A stretch of DNA of 64,000 bases. It comes from Verrucomicrobiales bacterium (GTDB lineage Bacteria; Verrucomicrobiota; Verrucomicrobiia; Limisphaerales; J093). Location: the NCBI GenBank assembly GCA_024233215.1, contig JACKPW010000014.1, forward strand, positions 95,400 through 159,399, written 5' to 3'. Shown piece after piece: positions 7,534-16,812 of the stretch (positions are counted from its first letter, which is position 1; every line of letters starts with the position of its first letter). The notes below the pieces were generated by a model that did not search any database, was not told where the DNA came from, and saw nothing but the letters and a program-made list of their open reading frames with translations. Made by a program: the position numbers and the translations under genes.

Positions 7534-10038
7534 ATGAAGAACGCTTTCATTCTAACCCTTGTGCTGGGTTTCGCCGGCACGGCACCCGCCCTGGCGCGGC
7601 TGACGCCCGAGCAGGTCGCGGCGCTGCCGCCGGCGGCGGAGGTGACGGTCGATTTCGCCCGGGACATCAAGCCGGTGTTCGATGCCAGTTGCGTGAAGTG
7701 CCACGGCCGCGGCGCCGCCAAGGGCGGGTTCAGCCTCGATTCCCGCGAGACGTTCCTGCAGGGCGGCGATTCCGGCCCGGCTGCCGAACCGGGCCGAAGC
7801 GCGGAGAGTCTGCTGATCGAGCTGGTCTCCGGTCTTGACCCGGACAACGTCATGCCCGTGAAAGGCTCGCGGTTGACGGTCGGGCAGGTGGGGCTGTTCC
7901 GGGCCTGGATTGACCAGGGTCTCGTCTGGCCGGCGGAAGTCAGCTTCGTCAAGCCGCCCGCGTTGAACCTGCATCCGCGGGAAGTCTCCCTGCCTCCGGT
8001 CTCCGAAATCGCCGGCAACCACCCGGTGGACCGACTGCTCCAGCCGTATTTCCAGGAACACGGCATCCGGCCGGCGGCTCCGGTGGAGGACCGCGGGTTC
8101 GCCCGGCGCGTCTACTTGGACACCATCGGCCTGTTGCCTCCTCCCGAGGAACTCGCGGCGTTCGAGGAGGATTCGCGTCCGGACAAGCGGCAACGGCTCG
8201 TGGAGCGGTTGCTCGCCGAGAACCAACGCTACGCGGAGCATTGGTTGACCTTTTGGAATGATCTCCTGCGAAACGATTACGAGGGCACCGGCTACATCGA
8301 CGGCGGACGCAAGCAGATCACCGGCTGGCTGCACGCGGCGCTGGCGGAGAACAAGCCCTTCGACCGGTTCGTGGCGGAGTTGGTGAATCCCACCGAAGGG
8401 ACCGAGGGCTTCGTCAAGGGCATCGTCTGGCGCGGCCGGATCAACTCCAGCCAAACGCCTCCCATGCAGGCCGCCCAGAACATCTCCCAGGTCTTCATGG
8501 GCGTGAACCTCAAGTGCGCCAGCTGCCACGACAGCCTGATCAACGACTGGAAACTCGCCGACGCCTACGGCATGGCCGGCATCTACACGGATGAACCGCT
8601 CGAAATGGTGCGCTGCGACAAGCCCACCGGCCGGAAGGCGGAAACCCGCTTCCTCTACCCGGAACTGGGCGAGATTCCCACCGACGCGCCGCAGGCGGAG
8701 AAGCGCCGTCGCCTGGCGGAGATTCTGACGTCGAAACAAAACGGCCGGCTCACCCGGACCCTCGTGAACCGGCTGTGGGAGAAGTTCATGGGCCGGGGCC
8801 TGGTGGAACCGGTCGACGACATGGAACAACCGGCATGGTGTCCGGACCTGCTGGACTGGCTGGCGGAGGACCTGGCCGCGCACGGTTACGATCTCAAGCA
8901 CACCATGCAGGTGATCCTCACCTCGCGCGCCTACCAGATGCCGGCGGTGAGTCTGGGCGAACAGAAGCAGTCGGACTTCGTGTTCAACGGCCCCGGGGTA
9001 CGCCGCATGAGCGCCGAGCAATTCCGGGACGCGTTTGGAACCGTGGCGGGAGTCTGGTTCGAGAGTCCGGCGGCCCAGTTCGACCTTACTGCGGGCCGTT
9101 CCGTGGAGGAGGTGGACGCCGAACTGCTGCCGCGCCCCGTGAAGTGGATCTGGAGCGACGCCGGTGCCGCCCAAAAGGCGTTGGCGGAAACCGTCTACCT
9201 GTGGAAACGGTTCTCGCTCGAAACGGTGCCCGAGGAGGCATTCGTGGCCGCCACCTGCGACAACAGCTTCACGCTGTATGTCAACGGCAACAAGGTGCTG
9301 ACCGGAAGCGACTTCAACCAGCCGCGCTTCGCGGACATCCGGTCCAGGCTTCGCCCGGGCGAGAATGTGTTCGCCGTTGCGGCGGTCAATCACACACCGG
9401 GCAACCAGCCGCCCGCCGAGGACCAGCCTGCGGTCGAGGCCGACGCCAATCCCGCCGGGTTCCTGCTTTACGCCCGGTTGCGCCAGGGCCGGCAGGTGCT
9501 GGACCTCGGAACCGACGCCACGTGGGTGTGCTCGAAGACGAAGGCGGATCATTGGGAACAGCGGGATTTCACGCCTGCCAACGCGACCGCGGCGGTCGAG
9601 GTCGGAGAGCGATCCGCCGCTCCCTGGAATCTCGGGGACCGGCTCGCCGGTACGTTGAGCGTGGCGCTGATCCATGGGGAAGTGCGGGCCAGTTTCGTGC
9701 CGGCGGATCCGCTCACGACTGCGTTGGGGCGACCCAATCGGGAACAGGTCAACACCACACGCCCTTCCACCGCTACCACGCTCCAGGCCCTTGAACTGAC
9801 CAACGGGGGAACCCTGAACGGCCTGCTCCAGGAGGCGGCGAAGCACGTGCTCGCCGAGGGGGCCGCGTCGAACAATGAACTGGTCTCGCGATTGTATGCC
9901 AGTGCCCTTGGACGTCCGCCGACGCCGAATGAAGCGGCGCTCGCCGATGAGTTGCTGGGCACGAGCCCAGGGAAGGAGCAGGTCGAGGACCTGCTTTGGG
10001 CCGTGCTGATGCTGCCGGAATTCCAAATGATCTACTGA
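7534..10038 (+). CDS. PSCyt1/DUF1549/DUF1553 cytochrome c-like exported protein
   Basis: An 834-residue exported protein with a signal peptide (residues 1-22). A planctomycete-type cytochrome c domain (PSCyt1, about 38-135) contains the haem site CVKCH at residues 53-57. DUF1549 follows (about 165-370), with a second CxxCH (CASCH, residues 328-332), then DUF1553, which resumes to the C terminus. Inserted at about 550-690 is a galactose-binding-like beta domain (DNSFTLYVNGNKV, then PGENVFAVAAVN, then NPAGFLL) that closely resembles a segment of the rhamnosidase at 56492. These proteins are abundant in Planctomycetes and Verrucomicrobia. Their role is not settled; electron transfer linked to oxidative sugar attack is one proposal. 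The next gene starts 20 bases later. The start at 7534 is set by the signal peptide. Confidence 0.88.
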   Translation: MKNAFILTLVLGFAGTAPALARLTPEQVAALPPAAEVTVDFARDIKPVFDASCVKCHGRGAAKGGFSLDSRETFLQGGDSGPAAEPGRSAESLLIELVSGLDPDNVMPVKGSRLTVGQVGLFRAWIDQGLVWPAEVSFVKPPALNLHPREVSLPPVSEIAGNHPVDRLLQPYFQEHGIRPAAPVEDRGFARRVYLDTIGLLPPPEELAAFEEDSRPDKRQRLVERLLAENQRYAEHWLTFWNDLLRNDYEGTGYIDGGRKQITGWLHAALAENKPFDRFVAELVNPTEGTEGFVKGIVWRGRINSSQTPPMQAAQNISQVFMGVNLKCASCHDSLINDWKLADAYGMAGIYTDEPLEMVRCDKPTGRKAETRFLYPELGEIPTDAPQAEKRRRLAEILTSKQNGRLTRTLVNRLWEKFMGRGLVEPVDDMEQPAWCPDLLDWLAEDLAAHGYDLKHTMQVILTSRAYQMPAVSLGEQKQSDFVFNGPGVRRMSAEQFRDAFGTVAGVWFESPAAQFDLTAGRSVEEVDAELLPRPVKWIWSDAGAAQKALAETVYLWKRFSLETVPEEAFVAATCDNSFTLYVNGNKVLTGSDFNQPRFADIRSRLRPGENVFAVAAVNHTPGNQPPAEDQPAVEADANPAGFLLYARLRQGRQVLDLGTDATWVCSKTKADHWEQRDFTPANATAAVEVGERSAAPWNLGDRLAGTLSVALIHGEVRASFVPADPLTTALGRPNREQVNTTRPSTATTLQALELTNGGTLNGLLQEAAKHVLAEGAASNNELVSRLYASALGRPPTPNEAALADELLGTSPGKEQVEDLLWAVLMLPEFQMIY

Positions 10039-10058
10039 GATTGAGAGCCGAACCCGTC

Positions 10059-11567
10059 ATGAACCGAACCCGCTTCACCAATCGTCGCGATTTTCTGAAG
10101 ACCGCCAGTGCCGCGACCCTTTCCGCACTGGCGGCGGGCAACGCGCGGCTCCTCGCGCAAACGGAGCCCGCGACCGGGGCCCCGAAGCTCCAACCCACCG
10201 CCGACACCATCGTCGTGCTCTGGATGGCCGGCGGCATGGCGCACACGGAGACATTTGATCCGAAGCGCTACACGCCTTTTGAAAAGGGGATCAAGCCGGC
10301 GGACGTCATGAGCACGTTTCCGGCCATCGACACCGCGGTGGACGGCATCAAGTTCTCGCAGGGACTGGAGCGTATCGGCGCCGTCATGGACCGCGGCGCA
10401 CTGATCCGCTCCTACACGGCAGGCGACCTGGGGTTTATCCTGCATTCCCGGCACCAGTTTCACTGGCACACCGGCTATGCCCCGCCGCAAACCGTCGCGT
10501 GTCCCCATCTTGGGGCGGTAATCGCGCGGACGCTGGGTCCGTTGAACCCCGCCATGCCGGCGTTCATCAACATCGGGCAGCGGTTTGACATGGTGGAGGG
10601 CCAGGAACTCAAGGCGTTCACCACGGCGGGGTTCCTGGGCAGCGAATATGGACCGTTCAACATCGCCCTGCCGGAACAGGCCGCCAACGCGGTGCGACCG
10701 CCGATGGGCATGACCCCTTCACGGTTCGAGAATCGTGACCGGTTCTACCGCCGCCTGCTCGCCGAAAGCCCGGTGATGCTCCACGGCAGCGATCATCAGC
10801 GCGAATCGCTGCTGCGCTCCATGGACAACGCCCATCGACTCCTCAGTTCCCCCGCGGCGAAGGCCTTCGATCTGGCGCTGGAACCAAAGGAGAACGTGGC
10901 GAAGTACACGGGCGGCGTGACCGATTTCACCGAGTTGTCGGATACGAACCGAACGCGGGACGGCTCCTATGAAGAACGGACCATTGGACGGTTTGGTCTG
11001 GGTTGCCTGCTCGCGCGACGCCTGGTGGAGGCCGGCGCCCGATACATCGAGGTGACCACCGAGTACATCCCGTTCCTCAACTGGGACACCCACGAGCACG
11101 GCCACGAAAAGGCGGTCAACATGAAGCGGACCATCGATGCGCCGGTTGCCCAACTCGTGCTCGATCTGGAGGAGCGCGGGTTGCTGGACCGGACGTTGAT
11201 CGTGCTGGCCAGCGAGTTCAGCCGCGATTCACTGGTGGAAGGAAAGCCGGAGCAGTTGGTGAAGGACCAGGTCCCCGTACCCGACACCATCGAGGACATC
11301 AAGAACTACGGCATGCACCGGCACTTCACCGACGCCGGCTGCGTGCTGCTGTTCGGCGGTGGCATCAAGCGGGGTCACCTGCATGGCGCGACGGCGGAGG
11401 AGCGTCCCTGCAAGACCCTCCAGGACCGCGTGGTGATCGAGGACCTCCACGCCACGCTGTATCGGGCGATGGGAATCCCGTCGACGCAGGCCTACGAGGT
11501 CGAGAAACGGCCATTCTACGTGACCCGCGACGGGCTCGGTCGACCCATCGAAAGCCTGTTTGGCTGA
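10059..11567 (+). CDS. DUF1501 protein, Tat-exported
   Basis: A 502-residue protein of the DUF1501 family, which has an alkaline phosphatase/sulfatase-like fold. It begins with a twin-arginine signal (TNRRDFLKTASAATLSALAA), followed by VVLWMAGGMAHTETFDPK, typical of the family's first strand and loop. Later EVTTEYIPFLNWDTHEHG and LIVLASEFSR are family-like metal-site regions. It follows the DUF1549/DUF1553 gene by 20 bases, the usual two-gene arrangement in PVC bacteria, so the two probably act together in the periplasm. Substrate is unknown. No terminator is obvious behind it. Confidence 0.9.
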   Translation: MNRTRFTNRRDFLKTASAATLSALAAGNARLLAQTEPATGAPKLQPTADTIVVLWMAGGMAHTETFDPKRYTPFEKGIKPADVMSTFPAIDTAVDGIKFSQGLERIGAVMDRGALIRSYTAGDLGFILHSRHQFHWHTGYAPPQTVACPHLGAVIARTLGPLNPAMPAFINIGQRFDMVEGQELKAFTTAGFLGSEYGPFNIALPEQAANAVRPPMGMTPSRFENRDRFYRRLLAESPVMLHGSDHQRESLLRSMDNAHRLLSSPAAKAFDLALEPKENVAKYTGGVTDFTELSDTNRTRDGSYEERTIGRFGLGCLLARRLVEAGARYIEVTTEYIPFLNWDTHEHGHEKAVNMKRTIDAPVAQLVLDLEERGLLDRTLIVLASEFSRDSLVEGKPEQLVKDQVPVPDTIEDIKNYGMHRHFTDAGCVLLFGGGIKRGHLHGATAEERPCKTLQDRVVIEDLHATLYRAMGIPSTQAYEVEKRPFYVTRDGLGRPIESLFG

Positions 11568-11745
11568 GGCTTCCCACGGGCAGGGCGGATGTGGCCCGAA
11601 GGGGGAGGCGCGACCGGTCCCGGTCTCCGCTGTAAGGGTTTCGCTTGCCGGCTGCGCGGGCGTCCGTGGGGAGCCGGCCCACCGTCCCGGGTTGTCGGTT
11701 CGTTTCACGGTTGAGTTCGTGGGGCCGTGAGTGTTGCATTCCCGC

Positions 11746-12312
11746 ATGACAACCGAGGAAGCCCTGCAGCTTTTCCGCGAATCCGGCGCCCTGCTGGAAG
11801 GACATTTTGTGCTTCGCAGCGGCCTGCACAGCCGCCAGTTCTTTCAATGCGCCCTCGCCCTGCAGCAGATGCCCCTGGTCGAGCGGTTCGGGGCTGCGCT
11901 GGCGGACACGATTCGATCCCTGGAACCCGCCACGGTGGTCGCCCCGGCGATGGGTGGGCTGGTCATCGGTCAGGAGGTGGCACGCCGGTTGGGGTGCCGG
12001 TTCCTCTTCGTGGAGAAGGAGGACGGCCGGTTGGTGATGCGCCGCGGATTCAAGCTGGCGGTCGGCGAGCGGGTGGTGGTGGTCGAGGACGTCGTGACCC
12101 AGGGGGGGCGGGTGCGCGAGACCCTGGACATCGTGCAACAACAGGGCGCCGCCACGCTGGCAGTGGCGGTCCTGGTCGATCGTTCGAACGGGACGGTGGA
12201 TCTTGGCGTGCCGATGCACAGCCTGATCCGGATGCAGGTGGAAGCCTTCCCACCGGATCAGCTTCCCCCGGATCTGGCCGGGACCCCGGCGGTCAAGCCC
12301 GGGAGCAAATAG
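11746..12312 (+). CDS. pyrE: Orotate phosphoribosyltransferase
   Basis: Transfers the phosphoribosyl group of PRPP to orotate to make OMP in pyrimidine synthesis. The 188-residue product has the PRPP-binding loop VVVVEDVVTQGGRV near residues 109-122. It also has the N-terminal GHFVLRSGLHS and the FVEKEDGRLVMRRGF segment with its catalytic-loop lysine and arginine, all standard for this family, and a normal length. An in-frame start at 11731 (TTG or similar) adds five residues; MTTEEALQLF at 11746 is the better start. It stands alone between the DUF1501 gene and the convergent ThuA-like gene. Confidence 0.93.
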   Translation: MTTEEALQLFRESGALLEGHFVLRSGLHSRQFFQCALALQQMPLVERFGAALADTIRSLEPATVVAPAMGGLVIGQEVARRLGCRFLFVEKEDGRLVMRRGFKLAVGERVVVVEDVVTQGGRVRETLDIVQQQGAATLAVAVLVDRSNGTVDLGVPMHSLIRMQVEAFPPDQLPPDLAGTPAVKPGSK

Positions 12313-12336
12313 GCTGCGACTGTGCCCGGTGCCGGA

Positions 12337-13137
12337 TCAGCTCCGGCCTGCCGCCCATTCCACCGCGTTGGCGAAGAGTCGTTGCACCTCCGGTCGGTAG
12401 AGGTTCGGATAGGTCTCGTGCCCGGGGGCGAAGTAGAACATCCTCCCCTTCCCGATGGTCCAGCAGAACCCCACCCGGGTCGGTTCCTCCTTGCCGTCGG
12501 GATAGACGTAGGTCCCCGCAAAGGGCACGGCTTCCGGTTCCGGCACGCGGTAGGGCTCCGAATAGCGCTCGATCTGTGGCAGGGTGAAATCCCCCACGCC
12601 CTTCGTGATCGGGTGGTCCGGCGCGTTGACCCTTACCTTGAGCTGGCACCCGTCGGTCTTGTAGGCCCCCCAACTGCAGCGGGTTCCCATGAGCCGCTTG
12701 TTGGGTTTGGCGAAATGCGAGGAGTGCACCGCGATGAACCCCATGCCCTCCTGCTTCACCCGGCGTTCAATGCGGTCGACGTATTCGTCCTTCACGTTGT
12801 CGTGCCGCTTGTGTCCCCACCAGATCAAGACGTCGCAACGGTTCAGGGAATCCTCGGAACAACCCTGCTCCGAGTCGTTGATTCCGGCAGTCTCAACCGT
12901 CCACCCGGGCAGTTGCTTCCGGAGCGCGTCGGCGATCGCGTGGTTGATGTCGTCCGGATAGACCTTGTCCTGTTGTGCCGTGCCCTCCGACCAGACGACG
13001 ACGCGACGCGGTCGGTCGGCGGCAAGCGTTTGGAGCCACGGCGCACCGAGCACGGCAAGACCGGTGCCCAGCAGGGTGCGACGGGAAAGGCGGCGGATGT
13101 CGCCGCCCACGAGAGGAGAAGCGGTGGTGTTTGACAT
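12337..13137 (-). CDS. ThuA-like domain protein, Tat-exported
   Basis: A 266-residue protein with a twin-arginine signal (IRRLSRRTLLGTGLAVLGAPWLQTLA). The ThuA/trehalose utilisation-like domain, related to class I glutamine amidotransferases, covers the rest: VVVWSEGTA, DVLIWWGHKRHD, GFIAVHSSHF, ITKGVGDFTLP, VGFCWTIGKGRMFYFAPGHETYP. Such proteins accompany sugar dehydrogenases in PVC bacteria; the reaction is unknown. The ATG at 13137 is taken because it gives a compact Tat signal. It ends 24 bases from the end of convergent pyrE and lies 54 bases after the fpr start side on the same strand. Confidence 0.85.
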   Translation of the reverse strand: MSNTTASPLVGGDIRRLSRRTLLGTGLAVLGAPWLQTLAADRPRRVVVWSEGTAQQDKVYPDDINHAIADALRKQLPGWTVETAGINDSEQGCSEDSLNRCDVLIWWGHKRHDNVKDEYVDRIERRVKQEGMGFIAVHSSHFAKPNKRLMGTRCSWGAYKTDGCQLKVRVNAPDHPITKGVGDFTLPQIERYSEPYRVPEPEAVPFAGTYVYPDGKEEPTRVGFCWTIGKGRMFYFAPGHETYPNLYRPEVQRLFANAVEWAAGRS

Positions 13138-13191
13138 GCCGGGACGATGGGGTTTCACCCCGGCACAAGACAAGCGCGGAACGGCGCGGAC

Positions 13192-14010
13192 TTACCAGTA
13201 TTCCTCGACGTGGATGGTGCCGAGCTCCTTGCCCTTGTCCGCGACGAAGCCCCGTGCGGCGAGAAACTCCTTCGCGGCGTCCACCATCGCGGGATTGCCG
13301 CAGAGGAAGGCCTCGCACTGCGATGGATCGATGGCGATCCCGGAGGACTGCTCCACCACCCCGTCCTCGAGCAGTTTCTGGATCCGACCGGTCAGACCGT
13401 GAAAATGCGCGTCCTCGTCCGGGCGCGTGATCGAAGGGAGATAGCTCAGATTGGGGCGCAGCCGGGCCAGACTCTCCAATTCGGCGCGGTATCCGAGATC
13501 CCAGCTGTGTCGGGCGCCATGCAGGACCACGAACTTCCGTGAGGTGTCGTTGATGAGCATCGTGCGCAGCATCGACATGTAGGGCGCGAGACCGGTACCG
13601 GTCGCCACCAACAGCACCGCCCGGTCGGGTTGGGCTTTGTCGAGGGTGAAGAAGCCGCTGGCCTTGGGCGAGAGAAACACCTTGTCGCCGTGCCGCAGGG
13701 CGAACAATCGGGGAGTCAACTCGCCGCTGGCCACCAATGTCAGGTAGAACTCCACGTACTGCCGCTCCGCGCTCGATGAGGCGATGCTGTAGGCACGGCG
13801 GATCAGCTTCTCCGGCGCCGCCGGGGCTTCCTCCGCATCCGCTTCCGCCACCCGGGGCGCCGCCCCCACAAGGCCCAGCACGGCAAACTGCCCGGGCTGA
13901 AAGGTGAACATCTCGCCGTCCGGCTTCACGCGGAGCACGATCAACTGCGGGTTGATCTCCTCCCGCCCGACGACGGTGGCATTGTATTTCGATGTGTCTG
14001 GCGCAGTCAT
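13192..14010 (-). CDS. fpr: Ferredoxin-NADP(+) reductase
   Basis: A 272-residue FAD enzyme passing electrons between NADPH and ferredoxin or flavodoxin. RRAYSIASS is the FAD-binding RxYS motif, ATGTGLAPYMSMLR binds the nucleotide, and CGNPAMVD and the final VEEYW are typical of bacterial subclass reductases whose terminal aromatic stacks on the flavin. An alanine/glutamate-rich insertion (about residues 50-68) before the RxYS motif is longer than usual. Start ATG at 14010. It is transcribed away from the esterase gene, with the REPIN-like element between them. The ferredoxin at 27038 is a possible partner. Confidence 0.92.
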   Translation of the reverse strand: MTAPDTSKYNATVVGREEINPQLIVLRVKPDGEMFTFQPGQFAVLGLVGAAPRVAEADAEEAPAAPEKLIRRAYSIASSSAERQYVEFYLTLVASGELTPRLFALRHGDKVFLSPKASGFFTLDKAQPDRAVLLVATGTGLAPYMSMLRTMLINDTSRKFVVLHGARHSWDLGYRAELESLARLRPNLSYLPSITRPDEDAHFHGLTGRIQKLLEDGVVEQSSGIAIDPSQCEAFLCGNPAMVDAAKEFLAARGFVADKGKELGTIHVEEYW

Positions 14011-14079
14011 CCGGTGTCTTCTTCGTTGCGTCTGCGGGCGCACTCTAGGGACGCCCGATCCCCGGCGCGAGCCAAAGAT

Positions 14080-14173
14080 GCCGCCACGGGGTCAGTCCCG
14101 AGTTTCTTGCCTTTTGGCCCTGGAAGCGCCGTGCCTGGAATACTGGAATACCCGGGACTGACCCCGTCGCGGC
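14080..14173. mobile_element. REPIN-like palindromic element (copy 2)
   Basis: ACGGGGTCAGTCCCG at 14086-14100 is a perfect 15-base inverted match to CGGGACTGACCCCGT at 14153-14167. Six further outer bases (TGCCGC/GCGGCA) pair beyond one mismatch. The roughly 52-base centre contains CCTGGAA twice. It sits in the divergent promoter region between fpr and the esterase gene. The structure is that of two REP units in inverted orientation (REPIN), sharing its arm core with 155-213. Confidence 0.7.
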
Positions 14174-14224
14174 AAAAGGAGTCGCGTTTTCCCGGCGGTT
14201 CCGCTTGGATTCGTCCCACGAACC

Positions 14225-15133
14225 ATGAAAGCACGTTTGTCTGTCCTGCTCTGCACGCTCGCCCTGACCGGTCTCGGCGTCGTTGCGTCCGAACCCACCG
14301 CCACCATTCGGCTCTGGCCCGGCACCGCCCCCGGGGAGGTTGGCGGCCTCGGCCCGGAGCAGGACACCACCAAACCGGACGGCGGCCTCGTGGCCGGACG
14401 GCGACTCATCCGGTTGGGCAACGTGGCCGACCCGACCATCGCGGTTTACCCGGCGCCGGCGGACAAGAACACCGGGGCTGCCGTCCTGGTCTGTCCGGGA
14501 GGTGGCTACCACATTCTCGCCATGGATCTGGAGGGTACGGAGGTCTGCGAATGGCTCAATTCAATCGGGGTCACCGGCATCGTGCTGAAGTACCGGGTGC
14601 CGCGCCGTGCGGATCGCGAGATGTATGACGCGCCGCTGCAGGATGCACAGCGGGCCATGGGCATCCTCCGCCAGCGGGCCGGGGAATTCGGGATCAACCC
14701 GAAACGCATCGGCGTGCTCGGCTTCTCCGCCGGCGGGCACCTGTCCGCCATGCTGAGCAACCACTGGCGCGAACGCACCTATCCCGTGGTGGATGCCGCC
14801 GACGCCCAATCCTGCCGCCCCGACTTCTCGGTCCTGATCTACCCCGCCTACCTTACCGAGAACAACGATGGCAAAGTGATTGCCGCCAACCTGCCACTCA
14901 GCGCGGACACGCCGCCCGCGTTTCTGGTGATGGCCGCGGACGATCCCGTGAAGGCGGAGAACGCGCTGCACTACGCCCTGGCCCTGGAGCAACTCAAGGT
15001 GCCCGTGGAGCTTCACCTGTATCCGAGCGGCGGCCACGGTTACGGCCTGCGCCGGACCGACAACCCGGTGACCTGGTGGCCCGAGCGCGCCACCGAATGG
15101 CTCCGCCACCAGGGGTGGCTCAAACGGGACTGA
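14225..15133 (+). CDS. Secreted alpha/beta-hydrolase (BD-FAE-like esterase)
   Basis: A 302-residue exported hydrolase with a signal peptide (residues 1-20). The oxyanion-loop GGGYHILA, the nucleophile elbow GFSAGGH (serine near residue 167), an acid region in MAADDPV and the catalytic histidine in SGGHGYGL give a complete triad. It is like the carbohydrate esterases and xylan-deacetylating enzymes often annotated as endo-1,4-beta-xylanase B in PVC genomes. The probable role is deacylating plant or algal polysaccharide outside the cytoplasm. Its stop codon abuts that of the convergent oxidoreductase: TGA and the reverse-strand TCA together make TGATCA with no spacer. Confidence 0.85.
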   Translation: MKARLSVLLCTLALTGLGVVASEPTATIRLWPGTAPGEVGGLGPEQDTTKPDGGLVAGRRLIRLGNVADPTIAVYPAPADKNTGAAVLVCPGGGYHILAMDLEGTEVCEWLNSIGVTGIVLKYRVPRRADREMYDAPLQDAQRAMGILRQRAGEFGINPKRIGVLGFSAGGHLSAMLSNHWRERTYPVVDAADAQSCRPDFSVLIYPAYLTENNDGKVIAANLPLSADTPPAFLVMAADDPVKAENALHYALALEQLKVPVELHLYPSGGHGYGLRRTDNPVTWWPERATEWLRHQGWLKRD

Positions 15134-16558
15134 TCAAGCCAGCTTCCAGCCGTCGCGATACTGCGATTCCTTGAGGAACTGATCCGCCTCGGGGGCATTG
15201 GTCGCCTTCATGGCGGCGGAGTCCCACGTGATCTTCTTCCTGGTGCGCAGGGCCACCGGGCCCAGCAACACCAACTCGGTCAACGCCGCACCATACTCGA
15301 AATTCGCGCCGGCGGGCTCGCCTCCCTTGCAGGCATCCAGCCAGTCGCGATGATGCCCCTTTACGCGACGCAGGGTTTTCTCCGGGCGTTGGTAGGTGTC
15401 CATCAGGTCGAGCGGCAACAAGGTCGGCTCGCCCGCCCAGCCGGGGCACATCATCTTGCCTTTGTCCCCGATAAACAGGACCCCGTTGCGGCCGCCCCCC
15501 AGCATCATGCCATCCTCAAGTTCATCCGGACGCGCGGGTTCCAGTCCGCCGTCGTACCAGACCAGTCTGACCGGCGGCAGGTTGCCGCGGCCCTCGAACT
15601 GGTAGGTGTACATGGCACCGGCCGGCGCCATGTAATCGTCCACCTCCCCGACGGCGGTGCCTTCCACGGTGCGCGGGGATCGCAGGTCGAGCGCCATGAA
15701 CGCCTGGTCCAGGTTGTGGCAGGCCATGTCCCCGATGGGCGCAGTGCCGAAGTCCCAGAAATCACGCCAGGTTACCGGGGAGTAGGCACTGCTGTAGGGA
15801 CGCGGGTCGCGGGGCCCCAGCCAGAGATCCCATTCCACGCCCGCGGGGGTCGGTTCCGACGGCGGTCGGCCACCGCCCAGAAGCGTGCCCCAGCGGGTGG
15901 CGGCGCTCCACGCATGGACCTCGCGGACCGGGCCGATGGCATCGTCCCAGATCCACTCGCAGGCGGCCCGCAGTCCCTCGCCGGAATGCCCGTGGTTGCC
16001 CATCTGGGTGGCGACGCCGGTCTCCCGGGCCACCCTTGCCATCAGTCGGGCTTCCCAGATGTTGTGGGCCAGCGGCTTCTCGCAGTAGACATGCTTGCCC
16101 ATCCGCATGGCGGGCAGCACCACCTGGGCGTGGTTGTGATCCGGGGTGGCGCAGAGCACGGCGTCAAAGTCCCGCGCCTTCTCCTCATAGAGCTTCCGGA
16201 AGTCGACGTATTCGGCGCAGGCGTGGTTCGGCGTCTTCGCGGAGTAGTGTTTCTCAATCTCCTGCTTGATCGGTTTCCGGCCCGCCACGCCGCGATAGTA
16301 GAACCGGTCCAGATTGTGTGACGCGATGGGATCGCAGACGGCGACGACCTGGGCATCGGCCTCGTTGAAGAGAGCCCGGAGGTTGGTCCGGCCCTGGCCA
16401 CCGGCGCCGACGAGGGCGATGTTCACCTTTTCGCTGGGCGGGACAAAGCGGGGTCCGCCGAGCACGTGCCGGGGAACGAGGGTGACGGCGGTCACCGCGG
16501 CGGTGGTGGTGCGAACGAACTGGCGCCGGTTCAGGCGGCTTCTGCGGGCTTGGTTCAT
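15134..16558 (-). CDS. Gfo/Idh/MocA oxidoreductase, Tat-exported
   Basis: A 474-residue NAD(P)-dependent sugar oxidoreductase family member. The Tat signal is LNRRQFVRTTTAAVTAV. The Rossmann motif VNIALVGAGGQGRTN lies near residues 47-61. CEKPLAHN, near residue 160, contains the conserved EKP with the catalytic lysine, and DMACHNLDQAFMALDL is in the substrate domain. Export with folded cofactor through Tat is common for this family in Verrucomicrobia and Planctomycetes. The substrate is unknown. The frame is open to 16825, but only the ATG at 16558 gives a proper Tat signal. Confidence 0.9.
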   Translation of the reverse strand: MNQARRSRLNRRQFVRTTTAAVTAVTLVPRHVLGGPRFVPPSEKVNIALVGAGGQGRTNLRALFNEADAQVVAVCDPIASHNLDRFYYRGVAGRKPIKQEIEKHYSAKTPNHACAEYVDFRKLYEEKARDFDAVLCATPDHNHAQVVLPAMRMGKHVYCEKPLAHNIWEARLMARVARETGVATQMGNHGHSGEGLRAACEWIWDDAIGPVREVHAWSAATRWGTLLGGGRPPSEPTPAGVEWDLWLGPRDPRPYSSAYSPVTWRDFWDFGTAPIGDMACHNLDQAFMALDLRSPRTVEGTAVGEVDDYMAPAGAMYTYQFEGRGNLPPVRLVWYDGGLEPARPDELEDGMMLGGGRNGVLFIGDKGKMMCPGWAGEPTLLPLDLMDTYQRPEKTLRRVKGHHRDWLDACKGGEPAGANFEYGAALTELVLLGPVALRTRKKITWDSAAMKATNAPEADQFLKESQYRDGWKLA

Positions 16559-16812
16559 GTTGTGCTTCGGATGTGGGGGGCGCGGCCGAAAGGCGCGTCC
16601 CGAATGGCTTGTTGCTGGCGGGCAGTCTCGGCCGATGGGAGCGGTCCGGCAAGGCGGAATGCCCGATTTGAGGGGGCAGGTGGCCCGCCGGGGACGGCGC
16701 GGCGACCTCCTTTCTATTTGCACGAACCCGGGCCTCGCGTAAGCTGCAGACGAATTGTTACTCCGGGGCGGCCGGTTGCACTGCAAGCGTCTGGAACCGC
16801 CCCTTACGCAAG

